Positions 1 to 6,688 of a stretch of 17,531 nucleotides of DNA are shown piece by piece. The DNA is from Bacillota bacterium (lineage in GTDB: Bacteria; Bacillota; Clostridia; DSM-8532), in NCBI GenBank assembly GCA_023459915.1, contig JAEWSN010000179.1:1-17531 (forward strand). The letters are read 5' to 3'. Position 1 is the stretch's first letter. Every line of letters starts with the position of its first letter. The notes under the pieces are model-generated. The model was not told the origin of the DNA. It saw only the letters and a list, made by a program, of their open reading frames with translations, and searched no databases. A program made the translations under genes and the position numbers.

Positions 1-28
1 CCTGTTCTCAATTGCTATACTTCCTACC

Positions 29-57
29 ATTTTATCCGTTCCCGTCCAAAGGGTCAA
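29..57 (-). promoter_or_regulatory. Predicted sigma-A promoter reading out of the left edge
   Basis: Read on the minus strand there is a -35 box TTGACC (plus 52-57), a 17-base spacer and a -10 box TAAAAT (plus 29-34). Transcription would start near position 22 and run leftward out of the window. The promoter lies downstream of recF, so it probably drives the next minus-strand gene. In Bacillota that gene is usually gyrB, but it is not visible here. The call rests on the match to consensus and spacing only. Confidence 0.5.
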
Positions 58-93
58 GAATTGGTGCCGCCCCATGCCCGACCATGCGTGACC

Positions 94-111
94 AGCGGTT
101 TTTCAACCGCT
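94..111 (-). repeat. Perfect stem-loop at the recF stop codon
   Basis: AGCGGTT at 94-100 and AACCGCT at 105-111 form a perfect 7-bp stem with a 4-base loop, touching the first base of the recF stop triplet. No T-run follows on the minus strand, so it is a poor intrinsic terminator. It may protect the 3' end of the recF message or separate recF from the promoter just to its left. Confidence 0.4.
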
Positions 112-1253
112 CATGCGTCTTCCATGACACATCCGCTCCGGACATGAAACCACTTGGTGTCTTCCAGCAATCTGTGTTCATAGGCGTGCCTGTCGGTGGT
201 GGTGATGAGCGTTTGCGTTTTTTCCAGCACCCGCAGCAGATGGGATTGCCGCATCGGATCCAACTCGGACATCACATCATCGAGCAGCAGCAGCGGCATC
301 TCCCCGGATTGCTGCTGGTAAAGCCTTGTTGCGGCAAGGATGAGACTCAGCGCAATGGAACGCTGCTGACCCTGCGAGGCAAACACCTTTGCGGTTTGGT
401 CATTGAGAATGAAGTGCACCTCGTCCCGATGGATGCCGGTGAGGCATGCACCTGCCTGCTCCTCCCTCGCGGCGATGCGCTGGAGCTTCTTTCCGAGATA
501 GCCGGCAAAGGCTTCTTCCGCCGGAACATCCTGCTGCAGGAGCGTTTCCATGGAATCGTTCCTTGAAAGAAAGGTTTGCAACTGCAGGGTCAGTGTTTCA
601 CTGCCACCGGACAGGACACGCAGCTCCTCATTCGCAAATGCCTCGAGCGAGGCCACCACCTGCCGCCGCATGTTTGCGATGTATCCGGCATGGTGTGCCA
701 GCGCGTCGTTCCATACCGGCAACATGTCCCGGTATTGGCCAAACCCGTTCCTGTCGCGCAGCGCGGAGGATTTTTGCCTGAGGATCGCAGTGTACTGCTG
801 AAGGGAACGCAGATACCGGCTGTCGATTTGGCAGAGCAGGATGTCGAGAAAACGCCTGCGCTCGGACGGTCCTCCCTTGACGACATCCATGGTTTCCGGT
901 GAAAAAAGCAATACATGCAGCTGTCCAAGCAGTTCCGACCACTTTGCGCGGGGGACGTCGTTGACCCGGATGCCCCGGCCGTTCCGCCGGTCATAGGTGA
1001 GGGTGAGGGTTTTTTCGTACTCCGGATACGCGAGTACCGCCTCGATACAGAACCCTTCCCGACCCTGCTGAATCATGTCGGTGAGATGCCGTGTTCTGTG
1101 GGACTTTCCGGTGGCCAGCAGATGGATGGCCTCCACCACATTGGTCTTTCCCTGGGCATTCTCGCCATACAACAGGTTGATGCCGTCTCCAAGGGAGACA
1201 ACCTGTGAGGCATAATTCCGAAATCCGGTCAATTGAATCTGCTTGAGCTTCAC
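111..1253 (-). CDS. recF: DNA replication and repair protein RecF
   Basis: The product has 380 residues, the usual RecF length. RecF is an SMC-like ATPase that binds gapped DNA and helps RecO and RecR load RecA onto SSB-coated single strands. Walker A is GENAQGKTN (residues 30-38), the ABC signature SQGQQR is at 293-298 and Walker B LLLLDD is at 321-326, followed by the SELD segment that supplies the D-loop. The start is GTG at 1251-1253, only 6 bases after the yaaA stop. The Shine-Dalgarno match is weak (a G-rich stretch), so translation is probably coupled to yaaA. It is the last visible gene of the dnaA-dnaN-yaaA-recF run. No key residue is missing. Confidence 0.97.
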   Translation of the reverse strand: MKLKQIQLTGFRNYASQVVSLGDGINLLYGENAQGKTNVVEAIHLLATGKSHRTRHLTDMIQQGREGFCIEAVLAYPEYEKTLTLTYDRRNGRGIRVNDVPRAKWSELLGQLHVLLFSPETMDVVKGGPSERRRFLDILLCQIDSRYLRSLQQYTAILRQKSSALRDRNGFGQYRDMLPVWNDALAHHAGYIANMRRQVVASLEAFANEELRVLSGGSETLTLQLQTFLSRNDSMETLLQQDVPAEEAFAGYLGKKLQRIAAREEQAGACLTGIHRDEVHFILNDQTAKVFASQGQQRSIALSLILAATRLYQQQSGEMPLLLLDDVMSELDPMRQSHLLRVLEKTQTLITTTDRHAYEHRLLEDTKWFHVRSGCVMEDA

Positions 1254-1259
1254 ACCCCG

Positions 1260-1475
1260 TCACCCGGCCTGCACGATTTCCCAGGACCCTTGCGGAACCC
1301 GGATGATGTCTCCCGGCCGGAGCTTCCGGCCACGTCTGTTTTCAGGCTCGCCATTGACAACAATGGGGTGTTCCTGAATATAGAACCTGGCCTCTCCACC
1401 GGAGGAGACAAGCTGCGCGAGCTTGAGAAATTGATCGAGCTTGATGTATTCGGTATGAATGGCCAGCTTTTCCAT
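1260..1475 (-). CDS. yaaA: S4-domain RNA-binding protein YaaA
   Basis: This is a 71-residue protein consisting almost entirely of an S4 RNA-binding fold: an IKLDQFLKLAQLVSSGGEA helix region, then VNGEPENRRGRKLRPGD. The family (YaaA/YbcJ-like) is found between dnaN and recF in many Bacillota. It is thought to act in ribosome assembly, but its exact role is poorly defined. The ATG at 1473-1475 is chosen because GGAGAGG lies 6 bases upstream on the minus strand; an in-frame ATG 15 bases earlier would put that ribosome binding site inside the gene. It lies 47 bases after dnaN and 6 bases before recF, so it is probably cotranscribed with both. Confidence 0.9.
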   Translation of the reverse strand: MEKLAIHTEYIKLDQFLKLAQLVSSGGEARFYIQEHPIVVNGEPENRRGRKLRPGDIIRVPQGSWEIVQAG

Positions 1476-1522
1476 GTGGTTCCTCTCCATGCAACAAATT
1501 GTGACGACCGTCACACCCGGCA

Positions 1523-2617
1523 CTATACGCGGATGCGAACCGGCAGCACAAGGAACAAATACCGTTCCCCCTCGATGGGCGTGATGACCGCCGGGCCTAT
1601 CTGGGAGTTGAACGAAATCCGGATGTTGTCATCGGGAATGACCTTCAGCGAATCGATGAGGAATTTGGGGTTGAAACCAATCTGCAAATCTCCGCCCTCG
1701 TTGCGGACGGCAATGCTCTCCTTGGAGCTGCCCATCTCCGCCGTGGAAAAAACGGTCAGCTCGTCACCGGCGATGTTCATCTTGACCGGGTACCTTTTGT
1801 CGTCACTGGTGATGAGCGACGCGCGCTCAAGGCTGTCCTCGAGGTCCCGGCGGTTTACCACCAGCACCGTCTCATACTGGGTGGGTATGTAGCCCTGCCA
1901 GTTCATGAACTCGCCGTCGATGGTTTTGGAAACAATTCGACAGTTTTTCATCTCAAAGGCAACCATCGAACCGGTCTTGACGATGCGCACCTCTTCCTCA
2001 CCGCTTTCGAGCAGCTTGTGGATCTCGGCCATGTTCTTGCCGGGAACCACCATGCGCATGGTCACGTCATCCGTGGTGAGATTGCGGCTGACCGCCATGC
2101 GGAATCCGTCGAGGGCGACAAGGGAAAGGCCGTGATTGGCGGCGTCCACCAGGATGCCCGTCATGATGCGGCGATTCTCGTCCTGGCTCACCGCGAAGAG
2201 GGTTTGGCGGATCATATCGCGCAGGACCCCTTGTGAAACGGTGAGCACCGTGTCTTCCTGGTATGTCGGCGGCAGGGGGTAGGTTTCGGGATCCATGCCC
2301 TTGATCTCGAACAGCGTGCTCATGCACTCAATCCGAACCTTCATGTCATGCACCTCAATGGAAATGAGGGCATCCGGCAGCCGGCGGACGATTTCCCCGA
2401 ACATGCGCGCATGGATGACGATGGTGCCGGGCTCGCGGATGTCCGCGTCCACCGTCGTGGCAATCCCCAGATCGAAGCAGTTGCCGACAAGCTTGAGCTG
2501 GTCGCCCGCCTGCAGGTAGATCCCTTCGAGCACGGGCATGTTCGACTTGACCATGACGGCTTTCTGGACCATGTTGATCGCGTCCATCAATTGCTGCTTC
2601 TGAACCAGAATCTTCAT
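1523..2617 (-). CDS. dnaN: DNA polymerase III sliding clamp (beta subunit)
   Basis: The product has 364 residues, normal for the beta clamp, which dimerises into a ring around DNA and tethers the replicative polymerase and many repair partners. The N-terminus (MKILVQKQQL) and the C-terminal LVLPVR segment, part of the partner-binding pocket region, are typical, and the three clamp domains fit the length. The ATG at 2615-2617 is preceded by AGAGGAGG at 7-base spacing. Longer in-frame starts at 2686 would include the non-conserved leader and are rejected. dnaN follows dnaA by 244 bases containing the proposed origin, and carries a -10-like TATGAT sequence of its own at plus 2682-2687. Confidence 0.97.
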   Translation of the reverse strand: MKILVQKQQLMDAINMVQKAVMVKSNMPVLEGIYLQAGDQLKLVGNCFDLGIATTVDADIREPGTIVIHARMFGEIVRRLPDALISIEVHDMKVRIECMSTLFEIKGMDPETYPLPPTYQEDTVLTVSQGVLRDMIRQTLFAVSQDENRRIMTGILVDAANHGLSLVALDGFRMAVSRNLTTDDVTMRMVVPGKNMAEIHKLLESGEEEVRIVKTGSMVAFEMKNCRIVSKTIDGEFMNWQGYIPTQYETVLVVNRRDLEDSLERASLITSDDKRYPVKMNIAGDELTVFSTAEMGSSKESIAVRNEGGDLQIGFNPKFLIDSLKVIPDDNIRISFNSQIGPAVITPIEGERYLFLVLPVRIRV

Positions 2618-2674
2618 AATCGGGCCTCCTCTTCCGGCTTCGTCCGGTGGGTTTTTTCTTTGTAGGTTTTTCAC

Positions 2675-2687
2675 AGACATCATCATA
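2675..2687 (-). promoter_or_regulatory. Possible dnaN promoter -10 region with element shared with dnaA
   Basis: On the minus strand this reads TATGATGATGTCT, whose first six bases are a good -10 box. Exactly the same 13 bases cover the -10 region of the dnaA promoter at plus 4257-4269. No convincing -35 box lies 16-18 bases upstream, so a dnaN promoter here is tentative. The start of transcription would be near plus 2675, about 58 bases before the dnaN start codon. Confidence 0.35.
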
Positions 2688-2786
2688 AGGGCTGTGCATT
2701 CTGTTGATATCCCTGATCAGCCGGCATCCCGCAACGGTTTTGCCTGTTGATGGATCCGTGAATGACTTGTGCCGGTCTTCAACGGG

Positions 2787-2859
2787 TTGTCCACAGTGCT
2801 GTTTTCCGGCCGGTTATCCTCATGTCTTCTGTCCACATATCCACAGGCGCTGTGGATGA
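2787..2859. promoter_or_regulatory. DnaA-box cluster
   Basis: There are five 9-mers close to the consensus TTATCCACA. Four are on the plus strand: TTGTCCACA (2787-2795), TTATCCTCA (2814-2822), CTGTCCACA (2829-2837) and ATATCCACA (2837-2845). TCATCCACA is on the minus strand (2851-2859). CTGTCCACA has two mismatches and the other four have one; none is perfect. The third and fourth share a base. The cluster starts two bases past the dnaA stop triplet. DnaA would bind here both to start replication and possibly to influence dnaN transcription. Confidence 0.75.
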
Positions 2860-2861
2860 AA

Positions 2862-4193
2862 TCAGTTTTTTCCGGTGATATTCCGCTTCATTTCCACCGT
2901 GGCGCGCTTGAGCTCGCTGCTCCGGTCGAGTTCCTCGGAAATCTTCTCACAGGCGTGCATGACCGTTGTATGGTCGCGCCCGCCGAAAAACTGGCCAATG
3001 CGCGGCAGGGACATGCCGGTGAGATCCCGGCACAGGTACATGGCGACCTGGCGGGGAAAGGCAATGTCACGGGAACGCTTCTGGGAAAGCAGTTGATCCG
3101 GGGGAACGTCATAATATCTGGAAACCACCTTGAGGATGGACTCCGGACTGACATTGGCCGAGCCGTTGCCGGTGATGATTTGCTTGAGGCATTCCTGGGC
3201 CAGTTCGAGGGAGATGGCGCTGCCGGTGAGCGAGGAGTACGCGATGATGCGGTTGAGCGCGCCCTCAAGCTCCCGGATGTTCGAGTCGATGTTGTCCGCG
3301 ATGTAGCCCAGGACATCATTGGGAATGTCGTAGCGCTCCATCTGGGACTTTTTTCTCAGGATGGCGATGCGGGTTTCCACATCCGGCGCCTGGATGTCGG
3401 CGATGAGGCCCCATTCAAACCGGGAACGCAGGCGTTCCTCCAAGGTCTGGATTTCCTTCGGCGGCTTGTCCGAGGTCAGGACAATCTGCTTGTTGAGCTC
3501 GTACAGCGCGTTGAAGGTGTGAAAGAATTCCTGCTGGGTGCGTTCCTTGCCGGCGATGAACTGGATGTCGTCGATGAGCAGGACATCGATGCTCCTGTAT
3601 TTGGAACGGAATTCCTCATTCCGGTCGTCCTTGATGGCGTTGATGAGCTCGTTGGTGAATTTCTCCGAGGAGGTGTACAGCACCTTGGCCGAAGGGTTCT
3701 GGGTGAGGATGTAGTGCCCGATCGCGTGCATCAGGTGGGTTTTTCCCAGCCCGACGCCGCCATAGATGAACAGGGGGTTGTACGCAAGTGCCGGCGCTTC
3801 GGCCACGGCCAGGGAGGCCGCGTGCGCAAGCTGGTTGCCGCTGCCCTTGACATAGGTTTCAAAGGTGTATTTGGGATTGAGAATGGAACTCCAGGCCGGG
3901 GAGTCCTCGGACTCCTCGTTCCGCTGGGGCGCGGCGTCGTTCGACTTGACCGACAACTCGATGTCGAGGGACCGGTTCGTGGCCATTTTGACGGCGTTGC
4001 GGATGAGCTCGCGGTACCGGGAATTGATGATTCCCAGATTGAACTCCGTGGGGGCCTCGAGCCGCAGCACATTCCGTTCCAGTGAGACAGGGCGGATCGG
4101 TTCAATCCATGTGTTGAAACTGACCCCCGGCATCTCTTCCCTGATGAGCCGGATGGATTCTTCCCATAGACCCTTCACTTCCATCGATGACAT
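2862..4193 (-). CDS. dnaA: Chromosomal replication initiator protein DnaA
   Basis: The product has 443 residues, the usual DnaA length. An N-terminal domain I (about 1-80) is followed by a short, acidic domain II (about 81-105). The AAA+ domain has Walker A GGVGLGKTH (145-153) and Walker B VLLIDD (204-209). The C-terminal DNA-binding domain carries MSLPRIGQFFGGRDHTTV (394-411), the DnaA signature that reads DnaA boxes. DnaA-ATP melts oriC and helps load the helicase. The ATG at 4191-4193 has GGAGG 7 bases upstream; an in-frame ATG three codons later has no comparable site. The gene is expressed from a minus-strand promoter at 4264-4292 and is divergent from rpmH. Confidence 0.98.
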   Translation of the reverse strand: MSSMEVKGLWEESIRLIREEMPGVSFNTWIEPIRPVSLERNVLRLEAPTEFNLGIINSRYRELIRNAVKMATNRSLDIELSVKSNDAAPQRNEESEDSPAWSSILNPKYTFETYVKGSGNQLAHAASLAVAEAPALAYNPLFIYGGVGLGKTHLMHAIGHYILTQNPSAKVLYTSSEKFTNELINAIKDDRNEEFRSKYRSIDVLLIDDIQFIAGKERTQQEFFHTFNALYELNKQIVLTSDKPPKEIQTLEERLRSRFEWGLIADIQAPDVETRIAILRKKSQMERYDIPNDVLGYIADNIDSNIRELEGALNRIIAYSSLTGSAISLELAQECLKQIITGNGSANVSPESILKVVSRYYDVPPDQLLSQKRSRDIAFPRQVAMYLCRDLTGMSLPRIGQFFGGRDHTTVMHACEKISEELDRSSELKRATVEMKRNITGKN

Positions 4194-4209
4194 GAAAACG
4201 CCTCCAGAT

Positions 4210-4237
4210 ACAGGTTGCGGAAGGGTTCCAAACCTGT
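4210..4237 (-). promoter_or_regulatory. Stem-loop in the dnaA leader
   Basis: ACAGGTT (4210-4216) and AACCTGT (4231-4237) form a perfect 7-bp inverted repeat with a 14-base loop. It lies in the untranslated leader just upstream of the dnaA Shine-Dalgarno (plus 4201-4205). A weak DnaA-box-like sequence, TTCCCCACA on the minus strand (plus 4237-4245, two mismatches), overlaps its edge. It could affect ribosome access or be a protein operator; neither is shown. Confidence 0.4.
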
Positions 4238-4263
4238 GTGGGGAACGGCCGACCGTAGACATC

Positions 4264-4292
4264 ATCATATCAGACTTCCCAAGGGCTTTCAA
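4264..4292 (-). promoter_or_regulatory. dnaA promoter
   Basis: On the minus strand there is a -35 box TTGAAA (plus 4287-4292), a 17-base spacer and a -10 box TATGAT (plus 4264-4269). This predicts a start near 4257 and a leader of about 64 bases. It lies back to back with the rpmH promoter, with about 30 bases between the two -35 boxes. Confidence 0.65.
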
Positions 4293-4321
4293 CAAATCCC
4301 CCCGCAGCCAAAACGCTTCTC

Positions 4322-4351
4322 TTGACGGCCTTGCGGATCCCGGTATATAAT
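4322..4351 (+). promoter_or_regulatory. rpmH promoter
   Basis: TTGACG (4322-4327), an 18-base spacer and a perfect TATAAT (4346-4351) make a strong vegetative promoter. The predicted start is near 4358, giving a leader of about 58 bases before rpmH. The strength fits a ribosomal protein gene heading the rnpA-yidD-yidC-jag operon. Confidence 0.8.
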
Positions 4352-4415
4352 GTGGGCTGATGTCTTGAAAATAACGAAGGCAGTTGAGTTGCCAGGGTCG
4401 AATGGAGGTGTCAAG

Positions 4416-4550
4416 ATGCTTCGTACCTATCAGCCGAAGAAGCGGCAGCGCAAGAAGGAACATGGTTTCCGCAAGCGCATGAAAACGGCCAGCGGCAAGA
4501 AAGTCCTCGCCAGAAGAAGATTGAAGGGCAGAAAGAAGCTAACTGCATAA
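4416..4550 (+). CDS. rpmH: Large ribosomal subunit protein bL34
   Basis: This is a 44-residue, highly basic protein beginning MLRTYQPKKRQRKKEHGFRK and ending RRLKGRKKLTA, the full-length and highly conserved L34 sequence. It binds 23S rRNA in the large ribosomal subunit. The ATG at 4416 has GGAGGTG at 4404-4410 with 5-base spacing, which rules out the longer in-frame start at 4350 that overlaps the -10 box. It stands first in the rightward operon and is divergent from dnaA, the classic position. Its stop codon adjoins a hairpin terminator. Confidence 0.98.
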   Translation: MLRTYQPKKRQRKKEHGFRKRMKTASGKKVLARRRLKGRKKLTA

Positions 4551-4577
4551 AGACCGCGTATGTGGTCTTTTTTCTTT
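4549..4577 (+). terminator. Intrinsic terminator or attenuator after rpmH
   Basis: AGACCGC (4551-4557) pairs with GTGGTCT (4562-4568) around a 4-base loop, with one G-U pair. A T-rich run (4568-4577, six Ts, one C, three Ts) follows. Because rnpA starts 40 bases later without a visible promoter of its own, this is likely a partial terminator that lowers rnpA expression relative to L34. Confidence 0.7.
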
Positions 4578-4579
4578 CT

Positions 4580-4595
4580 GCGCGGCATGCCGCGC
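4580..4595. repeat. Perfect 16-bp palindrome between rpmH and rnpA
   Basis: GCGCGGCATGCCGCGC is a perfect inverted repeat without a loop, so in RNA it would fold with a short loop lost from the centre. It sits between the rpmH terminator and the rnpA ribosome binding site (GGGAG, 4607-4611). It may be an RNA-processing or translation-control element, a protein-binding site, or chance in GC-rich DNA. Confidence 0.5.
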
Positions 4596-4617
4596 AAACG
4601 CGTGCCGGGAGCCGGGA

Positions 4618-5019
4618 ATGGGCAGATTGCCGACACTGACAAAGAACTACGAATATCAGCGGGTTTATGGCAGGGGGCGGTATGCCTCCTCCCGCACACT
4701 GGTGGCATACGTGCTCCCAAACCGCAGCGGTGCCCGGCGCGTGGGCATCACCACCAGCCGAAAGGTTGGCAAGTCGGTTGTAAGAAACCGCATCCGGCGA
4801 CTCATTCGGGAAAACATGCGCAGCCTGTATCCCTCCCTGCCGGATGGCAGGGATATTGTTATTGTCGCACGCCGGGCTGACGCGTCCGCCACGTGCGCAA
4901 CGGTCGGGCGCGAGCTGCGCGCGTTGCTTGTCCGTCTCGGACTGCTGCCGTCCTTGTCCGCATCATCGGAATCGCCGATGGACACGGCCGCATCCGGGAA
5001 GGAAGGACCCACTCCGTGA
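4618..5019 (+). CDS. rnpA: Ribonuclease P protein component
   Basis: The product has 133 residues. RnpA is the small basic protein that assists the catalytic RNase P RNA in removing 5' leaders from pre-tRNAs. The family signature is clear: TSRKVGKSVVRNRIRRLIRE (about 46-65), containing the RNR motif, and an N-terminal region matching the F-x-x-V-Y pattern (YEYQRVYGRG). The last 22 or so residues (SASSESPMDTAASGKEG...) look disordered and extend the protein slightly past the usual 110-120 residues. The start has GGGAG 6 bases upstream. Its TGA overlaps the GTG start of yidD (GTGA). Confidence 0.95.
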   Translation: MGRLPTLTKNYEYQRVYGRGRYASSRTLVAYVLPNRSGARRVGITTSRKVGKSVVRNRIRRLIRENMRSLYPSLPDGRDIVIVARRADASATCATVGRELRALLVRLGLLPSLSASSESPMDTAASGKEGPTP

Positions 5020-5228
5020 AACAGGTTGTTTTGTTTTTTTTGCGGGTGTACCAGAAATATTTGTCTCCCCTGAAGGGGGCACCCACCTGCCGCTTTTATC
5101 CCACCTGTTCCCAGTACGCGGTGGAGGCGGTCACCAAATACGGTGCGGCCAAGGGAACCTGGCTCGCCGTGAAACGTGTGCTCAAGTGTCATCCCTATCA
5201 TCCGGGCGGACACGATCCGGTCCCCTGA
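5016..5228 (+). CDS. yidD: Membrane protein insertion efficiency factor YidD
   Basis: This is a 70-residue protein with the family's conserved core: LRVYQKYLSPLKG, then CRFYPTCSQYAVEAV (25-39), LKCHP (57-60) and HPGGHDPVP at the C-terminus. YidD is a small, membrane-associated amphipathic protein thought to help YidC insert inner-membrane proteins. The start is GTG at 5016, which overlaps the rnpA stop by 4 bases and has GGAAGGA upstream; no ATG fits. It is 227 bases before yidC, in the standard rnpA-yidD-yidC order. Confidence 0.94.
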   Translation: MKQVVLFFLRVYQKYLSPLKGAPTCRFYPTCSQYAVEAVTKYGAAKGTWLAVKRVLKCHPYHPGGHDPVP

Positions 5229-5252
5229 CCATTGAGCCGGAAAAACCTGCCA

Positions 5253-5305
5253 TGCCGCCGGGAAGCGGCAAGCATTTTCCATAAGGGCGCGAAGACCCCT
5301 TCGCG
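5253..5305 (+). repeat. Two stem-loops in the yidD-yidC gap
   Basis: In the 227-base gap (5229-5455) I see no convincing gene. Two hairpins stand out: TGCCGC/GCGGCA (5253-5258 with 5265-5270) and CGCGAAG/CTTCGCG (5288-5294 with 5299-5305, 4-base loop). Neither is followed by a proper T-run, so they are more likely RNA-stability or processing structures than terminators. The yidC ribosome binding site is AGGAG at 5441-5445. Confidence 0.4.
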
Positions 5306-5455
5306 TGCCGCGACGTATCATGAAGACAACCCCCATTCCCTGCAAGCCGCGGACGCCCTGTTTCGGCGGATCCGGTCCATGGACCGACCGGTACACCGAT
5401 ACGAAGCGAAGTCCGGACCGCGAGGCGGGACCAGTCCGGAAGGAGCAGACCAACC

Positions 5456-6688
5456 ATGGATTTTGTACTCGGGCCCATTGCCATCGTATTTGGCAAACTG
5501 CTGTTTTTCATTTACAACTCCGTCGGCTTCCACAGCTATGCCCTGTCCCTCCTGCTGTTCACCATTGCAGTGAAGCTGTTGCTGTTGCCGCTGTCCATCA
5601 AGCAAATCAAGTCCAGCCAGCGCATGCAGGAAATCCAGCCGGAGCTGGCCAGGATTCAGGAACGCTACAAGAACGACAAGGAAAAGCTCAACGAAGAGAC
5701 CATGAAACTGTATCAGGAAAAGAAGTACAATCCCGCCTCGGGCTGTCTTCCCCTGATTGTGCAGATGCCCATCCTGTTCGCGCTCTTCTATGTCATCCGC
5801 ATGCCCATGACCTACATGCTCGATGTGCCGAAATTCGCCACGGGCGATCTCATCGTGTATGCGGTGGAGGCGGAGGAACCCGCGTTCATCAAGTCGGTCG
5901 AAACATTCGAAAAGGCCAAGAAAATCACCTTTGAGAGCATCAAGGACGAACGGATCAATGTCTACAACAATTTCCGCCAAACCGATCCGTACATAGAGAT
6001 TAAAATTGTCGAATACATTGACAATCATCCCGAGGCGCTGCGCCATGTGATGGATACCGCGGCCGAGAAACGGGCCGCGGCCCGTGAGCTGCTCGAGGGA
6101 GATCCGGCGGCCATTGCCAGCTTTGAAAAAGAGGAGCAGGAGAACTATCTGGAGAATGTGTATCTGAAAAACACGTCCAGGCTCGACGGCTTCAACATCA
6201 AAATGTGGAACTTTTTCAATTTCGGCGTGCAGCCCGCGCTCGACTTGAACACCATCAAGTCCGAACCGGGCCGCCAGCTGCCGGCGCTGCTGTTGCTGAT
6301 CATCGCGGTGGTCACCACCTTCATCAGCTCCAAGCTCATGATGCCCAAGCCCGATCCCAAGCAGCAGAAAAATGCCCAAGCCGGATGCGCCTCCAATTCC
6401 ATGCTCTGGATGAGCCCGGTCATGACCCTCTGGTTCGGACTCACCACCCCCAGCGGCCTGGCCTTTTACTGGACCATCAGCAACGTGCTGTCGCTGGCAC
6501 AGCAGAAACTACTCACCAGACATCAGAAACAATCGGCAGCGACCCCTGCCGTGATAGATGGAAACTACAAGGTTTTGGACGGGAAGGCCACATCCGGCCA
6601 GGCCCGTGTCGAGGGAAAGACCTCAAAGAAAGAGGAGGTTGCCACACGTGACAAAAAGCGTAAAAATGGAAGCAAAAACCGTCGATGA
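5456..6688 (+). CDS. yidC: Membrane protein insertase YidC/OxaI family, with large extracellular insertion
   Basis: The product has 410 residues. YidC inserts and folds membrane proteins alone or with SecYEG. Membrane segments are seen at about 28-46, 98-121, 275-294, 314-333 and 334-352, the five-helix Gram-positive plan. A charged cytoplasmic hairpin (about 50-95) lies between the first two, and the family segment NPASGCLPLIVQMPILFALF is at 92-111. The position of the conserved hydrophilic-groove arginine in the first helix seems to be Lys40. Between helices 2 and 3 there is a roughly 120-residue, charged, probably helical insertion (about 127-245). No lipobox is visible at the N-terminus. 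The C-terminal tail (about 353-410) is basic, as expected for ribosome contact. The 3' end overlaps jag by 41 bases. Confidence 0.95.
   Translation: MDFVLGPIAIVFGKLLFFIYNSVGFHSYALSLLLFTIAVKLLLLPLSIKQIKSSQRMQEIQPELARIQERYKNDKEKLNEETMKLYQEKKYNPASGCLPLIVQMPILFALFYVIRMPMTYMLDVPKFATGDLIVYAVEAEEPAFIKSVETFEKAKKITFESIKDERINVYNNFRQTDPYIEIKIVEYIDNHPEALRHVMDTAAEKRAAARELLEGDPAAIASFEKEEQENYLENVYLKNTSRLDGFNIKMWNFFNFGVQPALDLNTIKSEPGRQLPALLLLIIAVVTTFISSKLMMPKPDPKQQKNAQAGCASNSMLWMSPVMTLWFGLTTPSGLAFYWTISNVLSLAQQKLLTRHQKQSAATPAVIDGNYKVLDGKATSGQARVEGKTSKKEEVATRDKKRKNGSKNRR

Larger units (their letters stand above)
2618..2861. other. oriC: Candidate replication origin (oriC), dnaA-dnaN intergenic region
   Basis: This 244-base gap has the expected layout of a Bacillota origin. 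A cluster of DnaA-box-like sequences lies just beyond the dnaA stop (2787-2859). A T-rich tract on the plus strand lies at 2651-2672 next to dnaN and is a possible unwinding element. One more weak box, TTTTTCACA, is at 2667-2675. The octamer CTGTTGAT occurs at 2701-2708 and again at 2744-2751, 43 bases apart. The flanking genes are transcribed away from the dnaA-rpmH boundary, fitting fork movement in both directions. The call rests on boxes, gene context and base composition; skew was not computed. Confidence 0.75.

Noticed and set aside
2769..4085. Long open frame antisense to dnaA
   Set aside because: It is a codon-bias shadow of dnaA, rich in Val, Gly and Asp with no domain, and it would run across the DnaA-box cluster.
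4194..4415. dnaA-rpmH gap as the main origin
   Set aside because: Only one weak DnaA-box-like site (4237-4245) was found there, against five in the dnaA-dnaN gap. The gap is better explained by divergent promoters.
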